64,000 nucleotides of DNA from Mycetocola tolaasinivorans (GCF_003667565.1 NZ_RCUX01000002.1:310001-374000); one strand, 5' to 3'. Positions 33,639 through 43,131 are shown, counted from the first letter of the stretch. Numbers and translations: made by a program. Notes: generated by a model not told the origin, from the letters alone.

Positions 33639-36600
33639 ATGAAGAGCATCCCCGCGCGTCTGGGGGTGGCCGCCCTCGGCCTCACCCTGGTTGCCAGCGC
33701 CCTCGCGCTGCCCGGCATCCCCGCCGAGGCAGTCCCCGGCACACCGCCGGACCCCGGTACCCTCTCGTCCGTCCCCACGCTCGACGAGCTGGCCGATCAG
33801 TCACCCACCCAGCAGCGGTGGCTCTCGGTCCCGCAGTCGCGGGTGGTCCTGAACCCCTACAACTTCGATGGCAGCGGAAGCGAGCTGGAACAAAACTCCG
33901 GCGCGGATCTCCCGCTCTCCACGGGATTCTACGCCCACGATACGGCGGTCCGTGCCGATCGCCTCATGCAGACATTCCTGAAGCCCGGGCCCGATGCGCA
34001 GCCCGACCCGGGCACCGATCCCGAACCGGAGGTCCCCGTCGGCTATCGCGCCGACTTTGGTGATGTCACGGCCCCGAACGGTGCCTGGACGCTCAAGCGA
34101 CTGACCGCGGAGGCCCGCCCCGGCGGCGCCGTGGCCCTCACCACCTCCGCCAGCGGAGACTACTGGGGGAGCCTCGAACAGAGAATCACCCTCGACCTGC
34201 GCGAGCAGGCGACCCTGTCGGTGACCGTTCCCGAAACCAGCGGGAAGTGGGCGCTCAAGGTGGCTGCGCCAGGCGGGGATGACATCAAGCTCCACGCCGA
34301 TGACATCACCGAAACCGGCGCCAAGACGTTTGATCTCACGGCCACAACCGGGTGGCGCGGAGTCACCACCTTCACCCTCAAGCTCTTCGCCGTAGGGGCA
34401 GCGGGTGCGCCGGCCACCACGGTGTTTGGTGCGGCCGAAATCGCCACTCAGGCCGGTAGCACACCGGGGCAGCCCACCGGGCTGACCGATGAGTTCACCG
34501 CGGAGTCGGTCACGGCCTGGTCGCACAATAGTGCGGGCACAACCCTGACCCCGGCCGCCGCCGGCGGTGCCACGCTCACCCTCCCCGGATCGGAATGGGG
34601 ATACCGGGCCCGCGCTGTTTCCCTGAACGTGACGGAAAACCCCATCCTGACCCTCCGCGTCGCGGCCGGAAGCGGTGCCTGGGCGCTCAAGGTCAACCGC
34701 TCACTGACCGGGAACGACATCACGCTGCAACCGGACTCCACCGCCTCGGGAGAGCTCTCCTACGACCTCGCCGGGGTCACCGGCTGGAGCGGAAACACCG
34801 ACTTCTACATCAAGCTGTTCCAGGTGGGCCGCGGCACCGCGGGCACCCACACCACCGTCGAGAAGCTGCAGATCCACCCCGGATCGGCGCTGCTCAAGAC
34901 GGCCCGAAGCGCGAATCCGTCCTGGAACCCGACCGAGCTCGGCTATGCCGCGCGCTACAGCGGGTTCAGCGGAGAGGTCCGTACCCTCGATCGCTTCGAC
35001 TCGGGTAACATCGACGCCTTCACCCGCACCGTGACCGGCAGCATCCCCGGGGCACAGCCGGTGGTAGCCGGAGCGCTTTCGGGCACCGGAAACTACGACG
35101 CGACCAGGCGAGTGCTGAGCGTTGAGGGTAGGGACGCAAGCCTCGCCATCGCCTTCCCTGCTCGGGCAGAAGTGCGCTTCTACGAGTCCGAATCCGCGCT
35201 GCGATTTGGCCGCCAGGGCACCGAAACACCCGATGCCGGTTCACAATACTGGGGTGCGACGCTGCCCGACAGCGGCAGCCACACCATCGGTGCCAGCTGG
35301 GCGATCCGGGATGCTCAGCACCCGGCCGCCGAGGTAGCCTCCGCCGCGGCGCTGGCCGCGATCTCCGGAGACGCCCCGGCGCGAGCCCACACCCACTGGA
35401 GCGACTTCTGGAATGACTACCTGGCACGCGTGCCGATGGTCGGCAACTTCGGAATCGAACGCGTGGCCACCGGCGGGATCACCCCGGAGCAGGTGCGCCA
35501 CTTCTACCTGCAGGCCTGGGCTGGGCTGGAAATGAACGTCCTGCCCGCAACACCCGAAACCGGCAACTACTTTGCCCAGCTCGGTACCGGAAAGCCCTCG
35601 ATGTGGATGAACGGTACCCCCGGCACCCGCAACGTGGCCAGTTGGGACTCCCTGTTGGGCATGCAGCAGCTCGTCCAGACCGACCCGGAAAACGCCTGGG
35701 CGTCGTTCCAGGGAATGATGGCCCTCATCAACGACCAGGTCGATCCGGACGCCTACGAGTACGGCGAGCTGGGCGGCGAATCGCTGCCCTCGCGCAAGGC
35801 ACAGACCGCCTGGATCCTCTATCAGGCCACCGGCGACCGGCAGAAGCTCGAGAGCATCTATCAGGCGCTCAAGCTGCACCTCGCCTGGGAGAAGAACAAC
35901 ATGCGCTGGGTGCTGCACGGCCACAACTACCTGGATGAGCGCGATAGCGAGTTTGTGGCCTCGCTCATCTTCGACCTGCGGTTTGCCGCGCAGATCGCCA
36001 CCGAGCTGGGCCACGCGGAGGATGCCGCCACCTGGAACGCCTGGCGTCCGGAACTGACGCGCAACTACGAGGAGTGGTTCTTCCCCACCACGGCGGACAA
36101 AAACGGCAAGACCTGGGCCACCGTGCAGAAGGTTTACCTCGACCCGACCCGCAGTGCTCCGCCGCAGGCGGACCAGGGCGAGGGCGGCCCCTACCGTAAC
36201 GAACACGGACAGTGGGTCGACCCGGGCTGGTCGTTCTACACCACGACCGCGCTGGTCATGGAGGATCTCGCACCCGAGTACCGTGCCGGGGTGCGGGAGC
36301 GCTTCGAGGATGACTACAGCGAACACCGGCAGCTCGCGGGCCTCGGCAAGTTTGCGATCAAGGCACCGGATGCTCAGCTGATGGTTTACGGACTGCTGGA
36401 TGGCGGGCGGGCCGCGGAGGCCGATGAGGCCGAGGTGATCATTCACTCGCTCACCCGCGATATGACCAGCTCGGGACTGTTTGCCGAGGTCTACTACGAG
36501 ACCGGCGCGATCGGAAAGCCGGTGGGTGCGCGCGGCGTGCGCCCCTCACTGTTTGGCATTTCGAACCTAATCGACAATGTGTTCCTTGCAAACGGTGTGC

Positions 36601-37454
36601 GCACCGATTTGGGGACCCCCTCGTTTGTTCGGCTGGGGCACAGCACCGGTGGAGTGAGCGGAGTGAGCTGGATGGGCAAGCGCTTTGACGCGGTCATCAC
36701 CGGAGAGAACATCGGGGTGTCCGGCCCGGCCGTCGCGGATCCGAGTATCTGCCCGGTGATTCCGGCACCGACCGGAAAGACCGTGGGGCTCGCCGCCTGC
36801 ACCGGAACCCCGGTCCTGCCGCAGATCACCATTCGGGGAGAACGGGTTGTGCCGGGATCGCGTATCTCGGTGAGCGGCACGGGGTTCGCGGCCGGAGCGA
36901 CGCTGACCCTGACCCTGCACTCCGATCCGGTCGAGTTGGGTACGGTGCCCGCGAGCGGCACGGGCACCTTCGAGACGGAGGTGCTGATTCCCACGGACAC
37001 ACCGGCGGGTGACCACACGCTGGTGGTCTCCGATGGAACCGGCGAGGCCCGTGCCGCGCTGGTTGTGGGGGAGAGCCCCGGACCGACGGCATCTCCCAGT
37101 ACGGGAACATCGGAGGGGCCGACGTCGAGCCCGCACCCGAGTTCGAGTACCTCCACGGGCCCAACCGCGGGGCCCAGCCCGACCGGAACCGCGGGACCGA
37201 CCGCCTCTGCGAACCCAACCGCCTCCGCGACACCAACCTCCTCTGCGAGCCCGGGGACGGGTGGCCCGTCCGCCTCGGTCACGAGCGCTCCCGAGGTTTC
37301 GCCCGGCACGGGAACCCCCACGCAGCCCGCACCCGGAAACGGGCCCGGCGATGGACTCGCCCACACCGGTGCCAGCCCGCTGGTGGTTGGGGGTGTGGCG
37401 ATCCTGATGCTGCTCCTCGGGCTGGGCGTTCTGCGCCGACGCCGCAGCATCTAG
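33639..37454 (+). CDS. secreted multi-domain glycosidase with LAHTG wall-sorting signal (GH63-like catalytic domain)
   Basis: A 1271-aa protein. Order: signal peptide (1-~32); two copies of a beta-rich carbohydrate-binding-like module (about 134-268 and 282-420), each with GxWALKV, DDI/NDITL and W(R/S)G.T.F.(L/I)KLF; a further beta region; an (alpha/alpha)6-type catalytic domain about 590-990 with WMNGTPGTRNVASWDSL and ESLPSRKAQTAWILYQATGD, similar to clan GH-G enzymes such as GH63; an Ig-like domain about 1060-1145; a Pro/Thr/Ser-rich spanning linker; then LAHTG (1240-1244), a hydrophobic helix and RRRR. This tail is a sortase signal of the LAxTG class used in high-GC Gram-positives. Its substrate is probably an external glycan, but the family assignment is only moderately certain. 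Confidence 0.78.
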   Translation: MKSIPARLGVAALGLTLVASALALPGIPAEAVPGTPPDPGTLSSVPTLDELADQSPTQQRWLSVPQSRVVLNPYNFDGSGSELEQNSGADLPLSTGFYAHDTAVRADRLMQTFLKPGPDAQPDPGTDPEPEVPVGYRADFGDVTAPNGAWTLKRLTAEARPGGAVALTTSASGDYWGSLEQRITLDLREQATLSVTVPETSGKWALKVAAPGGDDIKLHADDITETGAKTFDLTATTGWRGVTTFTLKLFAVGAAGAPATTVFGAAEIATQAGSTPGQPTGLTDEFTAESVTAWSHNSAGTTLTPAAAGGATLTLPGSEWGYRARAVSLNVTENPILTLRVAAGSGAWALKVNRSLTGNDITLQPDSTASGELSYDLAGVTGWSGNTDFYIKLFQVGRGTAGTHTTVEKLQIHPGSALLKTARSANPSWNPTELGYAARYSGFSGEVRTLDRFDSGNIDAFTRTVTGSIPGAQPVVAGALSGTGNYDATRRVLSVEGRDASLAIAFPARAEVRFYESESALRFGRQGTETPDAGSQYWGATLPDSGSHTIGASWAIRDAQHPAAEVASAAALAAISGDAPARAHTHWSDFWNDYLARVPMVGNFGIERVATGGITPEQVRHFYLQAWAGLEMNVLPATPETGNYFAQLGTGKPSMWMNGTPGTRNVASWDSLLGMQQLVQTDPENAWASFQGMMALINDQVDPDAYEYGELGGESLPSRKAQTAWILYQATGDRQKLESIYQALKLHLAWEKNNMRWVLHGHNYLDERDSEFVASLIFDLRFAAQIATELGHAEDAATWNAWRPELTRNYEEWFFPTTADKNGKTWATVQKVYLDPTRSAPPQADQGEGGPYRNEHGQWVDPGWSFYTTTALVMEDLAPEYRAGVRERFEDDYSEHRQLAGLGKFAIKAPDAQLMVYGLLDGGRAAEADEAEVIIHSLTRDMTSSGLFAEVYYETGAIGKPVGARGVRPSLFGISNLIDNVFLANGVRTDLGTPSFVRLGHSTGGVSGVSWMGKRFDAVITGENIGVSGPAVADPSICPVIPAPTGKTVGLAACTGTPVLPQITIRGERVVPGSRISVSGTGFAAGATLTLTLHSDPVELGTVPASGTGTFETEVLIPTDTPAGDHTLVVSDGTGEARAALVVGESPGPTASPSTGTSEGPTSSPHPSSSTSTGPTAGPSPTGTAGPTASANPTASATPTSSASPGTGGPSASVTSAPEVSPGTGTPTQPAPGNGPGDGLAHTGASPLVVGGVAILMLLLGLGVLRRRRSI

Positions 37455-37460
37455 TCACAA

Positions 37461-37508
37461 CGGCGATGGCCGGTGAGAAACCAACGGGTTTCTCACCGGC
37501 CATCGCCG
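37461..37508. terminator. terminator after the glycosidase gene
   Basis: Perfect 22-bp arms (37461-37482, 37487-37508) with an AACG loop, between convergent genes. Confidence 0.85.
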
Positions 37509-37522
37509 CGTCTTGTCGTGCT

Positions 37523-38164
37523 CTATACGCTCAGCGACTCACCCTCGGCCAGTGTGGTGAACGGCACACCGGTGAGGTCATCGTTGCCCAGCATGTAGCC
37601 GCTCATCTGGCGGCCCGGTTCGCTCAGGAGCAGGTCGTGGATCTGCACGCTCTGCTTCGGGGCTACCTCGCGCACGTAGTCGATGGCCTCACCGAGCTTG
37701 GCCCAGGGGCCGCTGGTGGGCACCAGCAGGGTGTCTACCGGCACGCCCGGCACCAGGTAGGCGTCACCCGGGTGGAAGACGGTTCCGTCGATGAGGAAGC
37801 CCACGTTGTCGATCTGCGGGATCAGGGCGTGGATCAGGGCGTGGGTTTCACCGAAAACTTCGATGCTGAAACCGGCGATGGTGCCGCTGAAGCCGGCCGC
37901 CACCGTGTGGATGTTTCCGCTGCCCTCGGGCAGCTGCGCGGTCACCTGGGCGGGGGCATAGATGGGGAGGTCGGGGCGGGTTTCCAGCGCTGCCAGAATC
38001 CGATCCTTATCGAAGTGATCACCGTGCTCGTGCGTGATCAGCACCGCATCGGCTCCCGCGAGAAGCTCGTCGATGTTGGTCGTGAACGTGCCCGGATCAA
38101 TCAGCAGTTCGTGGCCGTCTTTCTCAAGCGTCACGGTTGCGTGGGCGTATTTGGTGAGTTCCAT
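37523..38164 (-). CDS. metallo-beta-lactamase-fold hydrolase (UlaG-like)
   Basis: A 213-aa cytosolic protein. I use ATG 38164, which has AAAGGGA in front, rather than ATG 38182. The zinc site is THEHGDHFD (residues 44-52), with further His/Asp positions in FGETHALI and VFHPGDAYLV. It resembles small UlaG/YtnP-like hydrolases in length and motif spacing. Substrate unknown. It is monocistronic between two hairpins, and there is no evidence tying it to the sugar locus other than position. Confidence 0.85.
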   Translation of the reverse strand: MELTKYAHATVTLEKDGHELLIDPGTFTTNIDELLAGADAVLITHEHGDHFDKDRILAALETRPDLPIYAPAQVTAQLPEGSGNIHTVAAGFSGTIAGFSIEVFGETHALIHALIPQIDNVGFLIDGTVFHPGDAYLVPGVPVDTLLVPTSGPWAKLGEAIDYVREVAPKQSVQIHDLLLSEPGRQMSGYMLGNDDLTGVPFTTLAEGESLSV

Positions 38165-38253
38165 GGGATCCCTTTCATTCACTTATCGACCACACGATAA
38201 CGCATGAAACTGAATGCGTACACCGCGTGTTTTTCAGGATGCCGCGGATAGCG

Positions 38254-38292
38254 CAAAGCGGTCGGTTTCCCGAGGGGAAACCGACCGCTTTG
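38254..38292. terminator. terminator after the HAD copy 2 gene
   Basis: Perfect 18-bp arms (38254-38271, 38275-38292) with a GAG loop, just after the leftward HAD gene ends. Confidence 0.8.
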
Positions 38293-38302
38293 GAAGAGGA
38301 AC

Positions 38303-39094
38303 CTAGTCCTGGGGCAGCGCCTGCAGGCGAGCCAGGGTGTCCGGCCAGCCGGTCACCTCGACGACCCTCGCACCCATGGCCGCGACCGCGTGGTCGTTGC
38401 CGCCGGGCTGCAGCTGATCGCCGTAGAAGAGGATGTCACCGAGCTCGAGGCCGGTGGCCTCGAGCAGGCGGTTCACACCGTAGGCCTTGTCGCGGCCGCG
38501 GCGGGTGATGTCAATCGAGGTCGAGCCACCGGCGCGCACCTCCAGATCGGGAAGCAGGGCCGCAACCTTTTCGCGCAGACGCTCCTTCTTTTCTCCCGAG
38601 GGGTCCCAGCCGTACTTGGCCTCGACCGGGGCCTCCTGGCCGAGGGCCGAGAAGGTGATCTGCGATTCGCGATCCTCGAGCACGTCGCCCCAGGTTTCCT
38701 CAGACCACAGCCCGAGTTCACGCGCGGAGGATTCAACGGCCGCGAGCGCGCGAGCCTTCTCATCATCACTCAGCGACTCGACGTAGCGGCGCTCCCAGGC
38801 ACCCTCCGAGTAGCGGAAATACTGGGTGCCGCAGGTGGGCATCAGGTGCAGGTTTTCGAGGTGCGTGGCCCCCGCCGATTCCAGCGCCTCGATGACCTGG
38901 GTACGGAACTGGCCGATCTGGCCGCCGGAGATTACCGCGAGCTGGGTGCGCGGAAGCAGCTGGGCGAACACCCGCGCCATCTCGTCGGGCAGTCGCGTCT
39001 TGGACGGAGCAAGGGTGTCATCAAGGTCAAAGGCAAGCAGTACGGGGAGCGTGGTAATGGGCTCGGCGTTAGCTGGTTCGGTAGCGGCACTCAC
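38303..39094 (-). CDS. HAD-IIB family phosphatase/phosphomutase-like protein (copy 2)
   Basis: A 263-aa protein from GTG 39094 (the upstream extension to 39199 is not convincing). It is a close paralogue of the product at 27136-27912, roughly four-fifths identical by eye, with identical motifs I (FDLDDTLAPSK), II (VISGGQ) and IV (YGDQLQPGGND). Differences are mostly conservative surface changes. Unlike copy 1 it is not in an operon with GH130. The pair lies in the same orientation about 11 kb apart, flanking the sugar locus. Function presumably the same reaction with different regulation. Confidence 0.85.
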   Translation of the reverse strand: MSAATEPANAEPITTLPVLLAFDLDDTLAPSKTRLPDEMARVFAQLLPRTQLAVISGGQIGQFRTQVIEALESAGATHLENLHLMPTCGTQYFRYSEGAWERRYVESLSDDEKARALAAVESSARELGLWSEETWGDVLEDRESQITFSALGQEAPVEAKYGWDPSGEKKERLREKVAALLPDLEVRAGGSTSIDITRRGRDKAYGVNRLLEATGLELGDILFYGDQLQPGGNDHAVAAMGARVVEVTGWPDTLARLQALPQD

Positions 39095-39204
39095 CTGAGA
39101 AACGGTAGCATGTTCGCCGCCTCGACATGGCCTCATGGCGGCAGAGGGAAGTACCCTGTCGCATTGTGAATGATCGACTGTCAGATTCTCGGCGATCAAG
39201 TCGG

Positions 39205-40053
39205 CTAGATGCAGTAGGGCGGGCCCAGCTCCACGGTTTCTCCATCGACCGTAACCGTGGCGAGCCCGCAGATGCGCGCATCCACATCGGGCTCGATCAC
39301 CATGGTCGTGTAGAGCGACTGCAGGTCAAAGGCCGTGCGCTCCTGCGAGCGCGGAGAGTCCACATCGACCGCCGGATACACGCGCATCGATATCGAGTTA
39401 CCCGCGGCCTTTCCGTCGTAACGGGTGACACGCCCCCACGCTGCCATACAGTTGTGCGAGTACATCATCTGAACCTGCATTGCGCCGTCCAGGTGCGTAG
39501 CACTGCCGGCGATAACGGCATCATTACGGCAGATGGTGCGCATCGGATCAACGCCGTCGGCATAGGGAAGGTATTCCGCGCCCTCGGTCGCATTGGCGCT
39601 CGCGCTCGCGCTGGCCGACGAGGTCGGGGCCGCGGCATCGGCGCTGGTGGGGCCCAGGGCGAGCGACCACACCAGGCTGGTCGCGACGACCGCCACCACG
39701 GCGGTGGCCGCCGCGGTCAGGAACAGGGTGAGCCGGGTGATCGGGCGTTTACCCGATTCCCCGGTACGCGCTTCGGCCGGCGCGAGCGCGTCGACGCCAC
39801 CGAAGCGCGGGTCGAGCGCCGCGCGGCGAGCAACCCACGGTGCCGGATCCTGACCCAGCATCGTGAGGAGGCTCGAAACGGTGCGCTCGGTCGGGAGCTT
39901 TTTCCCGTTGAGCCCCTCGGACAGGACGGATTTCGACACCCCGGTGGCACGAGACATCGCCTCGAATGTGGGCTCACCCTGGGCAATGCGCAGCGCACGA
40001 AGATCCGCGGCAAAGGTGGCGAGCGAATCCTGGGGCGAGGCCTCTGGCTCCAT
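39205..40053 (-). CDS. membrane-anchored XRE regulator-like protein with DUF2690-type outer domain
   Basis: A 282-aa protein from ATG 40053. An N-terminal cytoplasmic XRE-type helix-turn-helix (ADLRALRIAQGEPTFEAMSRATGVSKSVLSEGLNGKKLPT) is followed by a single membrane helix (about 115-137). A low-complexity Ala/Ser stretch follows, then an external Cys-containing domain with TICRNDAV, MMYSHNCMAAWGRV and a terminal PPYCI. That outer part matches the DUF2690 pattern in actinobacterial XRE proteins. The build suggests a one-component sensor passing an outside signal to DNA. Targets unknown. Confidence 0.8.
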   Translation of the reverse strand: MEPEASPQDSLATFAADLRALRIAQGEPTFEAMSRATGVSKSVLSEGLNGKKLPTERTVSSLLTMLGQDPAPWVARRAALDPRFGGVDALAPAEARTGESGKRPITRLTLFLTAAATAVVAVVATSLVWSLALGPTSADAAAPTSSASASASANATEGAEYLPYADGVDPMRTICRNDAVIAGSATHLDGAMQVQMMYSHNCMAAWGRVTRYDGKAAGNSISMRVYPAVDVDSPRSQERTAFDLQSLYTTMVIEPDVDARICGLATVTVDGETVELGPPYCI

Positions 40054-40216
40054 GGGGCAATCTACTTCCAAATAGGGTTTCGGGTGGGTACCGCACCCGA
40101 ATCATACCCGTCCCGGGCATCGGGGAAGTTCACTATTTCGACGTGTGATGGGGTGCCTCGGACTGAACCCGGGCACGCTCTGGCAGGCTGTACTCACCGG
40201 AGTGAAGGGATCACCA

Positions 40217-41227
40217 ATGCGCGCAATCATCTCCTCCGAGGATGCCCCCTTCGGGCTGATCCTCGCTGAGACGGATCGGCCGCTGCCCGCACCCGACGAG
40301 GTCCTGGTGCGGGTGAGTGCGGCGAGCCTCAACTACGGCACGGTGGCGTATCGAGACCCCCGAGAAACGGGCAAAATCAAGGGAAGCGACGGTGCGGGGA
40401 CGGTGATTGCCGCCGCCGCCAACGGGAGTGGACCCCGGGTGGGTGAGCGGATTTGCTTTGCAACCCCACACGGGAGTTTTGCCGAGATCTGCAGCGTTCC
40501 CGTCGCCTATGCGGCACCCATCCCCGCCGGGGTGAGCGATGCGGAGGCGGCCGCGCTTCCGGGTGCTGGCCTGACCGCGCTGCAGGCTGTTCGTCGCCTT
40601 GGGTCGGGTGACGGGCTTCGAAACCTACCCCGAACTGGGGTGAACGAATCCCTCATTTTGGGACACCAGCTGAGCGGAAAACGCGTGTTGGTTACGGGGG
40701 CTGCCGGTGGCGTGGGGGTCTTTGCGATTCAGCTGCTTGCGGCGGCGGGTGCCGAGGTGATCACCTGGGTTGGTCGGCCCGAGCGCGGTGAGGGCCTCGC
40801 TGACCTGGGGGCGAGCGTCGTGATCTCCTCGGCCGAACAGCTCGGGGACACCCGGGTTGACGCGGTTTTGGACACGGTGGGCGGTGCCGTACTGACCCGG
40901 GCGCTCTCGGCGCTTGCCGACTATGGTCTCGCGCTCAACATCGGATTCACCTCCGGAGAGCCCAGCGTGATCGATATCGAGGCGATCCGCCGCCTCGGAC
41001 CGGGTCGCCGCCTCGAAGCCTTCGTCTGTACCGACGTGGGCTCGGCCTCGCTCTCCGAACTGCTCGAGCTCACGGCGCGCGGGCTGCTGCGCGTTCCGCT
41101 GGCACCGCTCACTCCGTGGACCCGCTATGCGGAGGCGGTGGACGACCTGCTCGGGCGGCGAGTGTGGGGAAAATCGGTGCTCCTGATTGATCCGGAAACC
41201 GCGGAGGAGACCCCCGCGAACAACTAG
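40217..41227 (+). CDS. MDR-family zinc-independent alcohol dehydrogenase / quinone oxidoreductase
   Basis: A 336-aa cytosolic enzyme from ATG 40217, which has GAAGGGA upstream (the ATG 40145 is too far). GroES-like N-terminal domain (PDEVLVRVSAASLNYGTVAY) and a Rossmann NADP domain with VTGAAGGVGVFAIQL, a motif seen in NADPH:quinone reductases. No zinc-binding Cys cluster is visible. It is followed 9 bp later by the AraC gene, so both are probably on one transcript. Substrate unknown. Confidence 0.88.
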   Translation: MRAIISSEDAPFGLILAETDRPLPAPDEVLVRVSAASLNYGTVAYRDPRETGKIKGSDGAGTVIAAAANGSGPRVGERICFATPHGSFAEICSVPVAYAAPIPAGVSDAEAAALPGAGLTALQAVRRLGSGDGLRNLPRTGVNESLILGHQLSGKRVLVTGAAGGVGVFAIQLLAAAGAEVITWVGRPERGEGLADLGASVVISSAEQLGDTRVDAVLDTVGGAVLTRALSALADYGLALNIGFTSGEPSVIDIEAIRRLGPGRRLEAFVCTDVGSASLSELLELTARGLLRVPLAPLTPWTRYAEAVDDLLGRRVWGKSVLLIDPETAEETPANN

Positions 41228-41236
41228 CATGGGGGA

Positions 41237-42067
41237 GTGAGCACACCTACCCTCGGGGCCGCCGCGTCCGGGAGACGGCGGGGCCAGCCCGCGGTGATCC
41301 GCCCGACGCCCCCGCAGGCGCGTCCGGAAGACATCGACTTCAGTATCGCCGGACAGGCCGAGGTAACGCCATATCCGATCGAGTGGGAACCGCACACCCA
41401 CCCGATCCATGAGCTCCTGTGGGTACGTCGCGGCACGATGACCACCCGGATTGGCCGCGATCGATACACCCTGCCGGGCAACATCGGCATCTGGATTCCG
41501 GCCGGTATCGAGCACTCCGGCCGTGTCAGTGGGGGAGCGGAGTTCCAGGCGAGCTTCTTCAACCCCGAAATCAGTACCTTCAATCCCGCGACGCCGGTCT
41601 GCGTGGATATCACCCCGCTGCTGCACGAGCTCCTGGTGCACCTCGCCCAGGACGGCCTAAATCCCGGGCAGCGCGAGCGTGCCGAGGGGCTCGTCTTTGA
41701 CCTCCTGGCTCCCACCGCTCGCCCGCTCAACCTCCTGATGCCCGAGGATCCGCGGCTGCGACCCATCGCCGCCGCGCTGATCGAGGACCCGGCGGACAGC
41801 CGAGGCATCGAGGACTGGGCCGACACCCTCGGGTGCAGTGCGCGCACCCTCGCGCGCGCGTTCGAGGCCGAGCTCGACCAGACCTTCGGTGCTTGGCGGC
41901 AGCAGGCCCGCGTGCACGCGGCGCTCGCGCTCCTGAGTGATGGTGCCACCGTGGCCGAGGCCGCGGCATCCGTGGGGTATCACAATCCGAGCGCGTTCAT
42001 CGTGGTGTTCGATCGCATCATGGGCACGACCCCCGGGCGCTATCGCGGAGACGCAATCCGGCGCTGA
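41237..42067 (+). CDS. AraC-family regulator with cupin sensor domain
   Basis: A 276-aa protein from GTG 41237 (GGGGGA in front). N-terminal cupin: WEPHTHPIHELLWVRRGTMTTRIGRDRYTLPG.. with the conserved H.H...E metal/ligand site. C-terminal AraC helix-turn-helix pair: GIEDWADTLGCSARTLARAFEAEL and ATVAEAAASVGYHNPSAFIVVFDRIMGTTPGRY. Likely regulator of the preceding oxidoreductase or a nearby gene; the ligand is unknown. Confidence 0.9.
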   Translation: MSTPTLGAAASGRRRGQPAVIRPTPPQARPEDIDFSIAGQAEVTPYPIEWEPHTHPIHELLWVRRGTMTTRIGRDRYTLPGNIGIWIPAGIEHSGRVSGGAEFQASFFNPEISTFNPATPVCVDITPLLHELLVHLAQDGLNPGQRERAEGLVFDLLAPTARPLNLLMPEDPRLRPIAAALIEDPADSRGIEDWADTLGCSARTLARAFEAELDQTFGAWRQQARVHAALALLSDGATVAEAAASVGYHNPSAFIVVFDRIMGTTPGRYRGDAIRR

Positions 42068-42088
42068 GGCTGTCCCGCCCGTACCCGC

Positions 42089-42114
42089 GCCCTCGACCCT
42101 GGATGGCCGAGGGC
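42089..42114. terminator. weak convergent hairpin
   Basis: 7-bp arms (42089-42095, 42108-42114) with a 12-nt loop between the convergent AraC and MDR genes; the only candidate terminator there. Confidence 0.35.
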
Positions 42115-42127
42115 TCGTCACCGCGGC

Positions 42128-43114
42128 CTATCCGCGCGGGCTCAGCACGATCCGCCCCGCAACGTCGCGGCTCTCCATCCGCTCGTGGGCGGTGATGGCC
42201 GCGGAGAACGGAAGCACCTCGATGCTGATCTGCCCCTGACTCGCGGCCACGACCTCACGCGCGGCCTCGAGTGCGGGGCGGATGAGGTGGGGATGCGTGG
42301 GAAGGTACGCACCGGAGTTGAATCCCGAGACGGTGACACTCCGCAGCCACAGCTGGTTGCTGTCGAGCTGGTGATCCCACGCCTCGCTGGCGTTGCCCGC
42401 GACGATCATGCGGCCGCCCGGGGTCAGCAGATCGAGACTCGCGGTGCGAAGCTCTCCGCCCACCGCATCGATGATGACGTCAAACCTCTCGTCGCCGAGT
42501 TCGCTGAGGAGGTGTGCGGAGTCGATGATCCGGTCATACGGTACCGCGGTCTCACGGGCTGCGTCGAGCTTTGATGCGCGCACCGTGCCGACGACGCGGG
42601 AGGCACCGAGGTGGCGAGCCATCGCCGGGAAGGCGGCGGCAAATCCGCCCAGCGCGCCGTGGACGAGGACTCGCTCACCCCCGCGCAGGTGAGCAACATC
42701 GGTCAGTGCGGCATGGGCCATTGCGGAATTGGGGAGCACGGAGACGGCGACGGCCGGGTCGATGTCGTAGCCCTCGATCGAGACCACCGAGGCTGCGGCC
42801 GCCACGTAGATTTCGGCGTATCCGCCGATACCGCCCGCCGACATCGACACCACCCGCTCGCCCACCCGAAGCCCGCTGACTCCGTCGCCCAGGGCGCGGA
42901 CCGTGCCGGCCACTTCGAGGCCCGGAACAAACGGCGGCTGCGGCATTCCAGGAACGTCGCGGTAGAGCCCCTGACGCACGAAGATGTCGATGAGGCCCAC
43001 GGCCGAGTGGGTGACATCGATGGTGATCTGCCCGGGGCCGGGGGTGGGGTCCGGCAGCTCGGTGAGCTGGAGAACGGATGGTGAGCCGAAGGCCGTGGCC
43101 TGAACTGCGTGCAT
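42128..43114 (-). CDS. MDR-family NADPH:quinone oxidoreductase
   Basis: A 328-aa enzyme. GroES-like N-terminus (TPGPGQITIDVTHSAVGLIDIFVRQGLY) and a Rossmann domain with VHGALGGFAAAFPAMA, then SKLDAARE and FDVIIDAVGGE as in quinone reductases and zinc-independent MDR enzymes. It is leftward and divergent from a TetR gene across 86 bp that hold two dyads, so it is likely induced by a quinone or electrophile that the TetR protein senses. That regulatory link is inference. Confidence 0.9.
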   Translation of the reverse strand: MHAVQATAFGSPSVLQLTELPDPTPGPGQITIDVTHSAVGLIDIFVRQGLYRDVPGMPQPPFVPGLEVAGTVRALGDGVSGLRVGERVVSMSAGGIGGYAEIYVAAAASVVSIEGYDIDPAVAVSVLPNSAMAHAALTDVAHLRGGERVLVHGALGGFAAAFPAMARHLGASRVVGTVRASKLDAARETAVPYDRIIDSAHLLSELGDERFDVIIDAVGGELRTASLDLLTPGGRMIVAGNASEAWDHQLDSNQLWLRSVTVSGFNSGAYLPTHPHLIRPALEAAREVVAASQGQISIEVLPFSAAITAHERMESRDVAGRIVLSPRG

Positions 43115-43131
43115 GGTGGAGCCTCTCTGAG

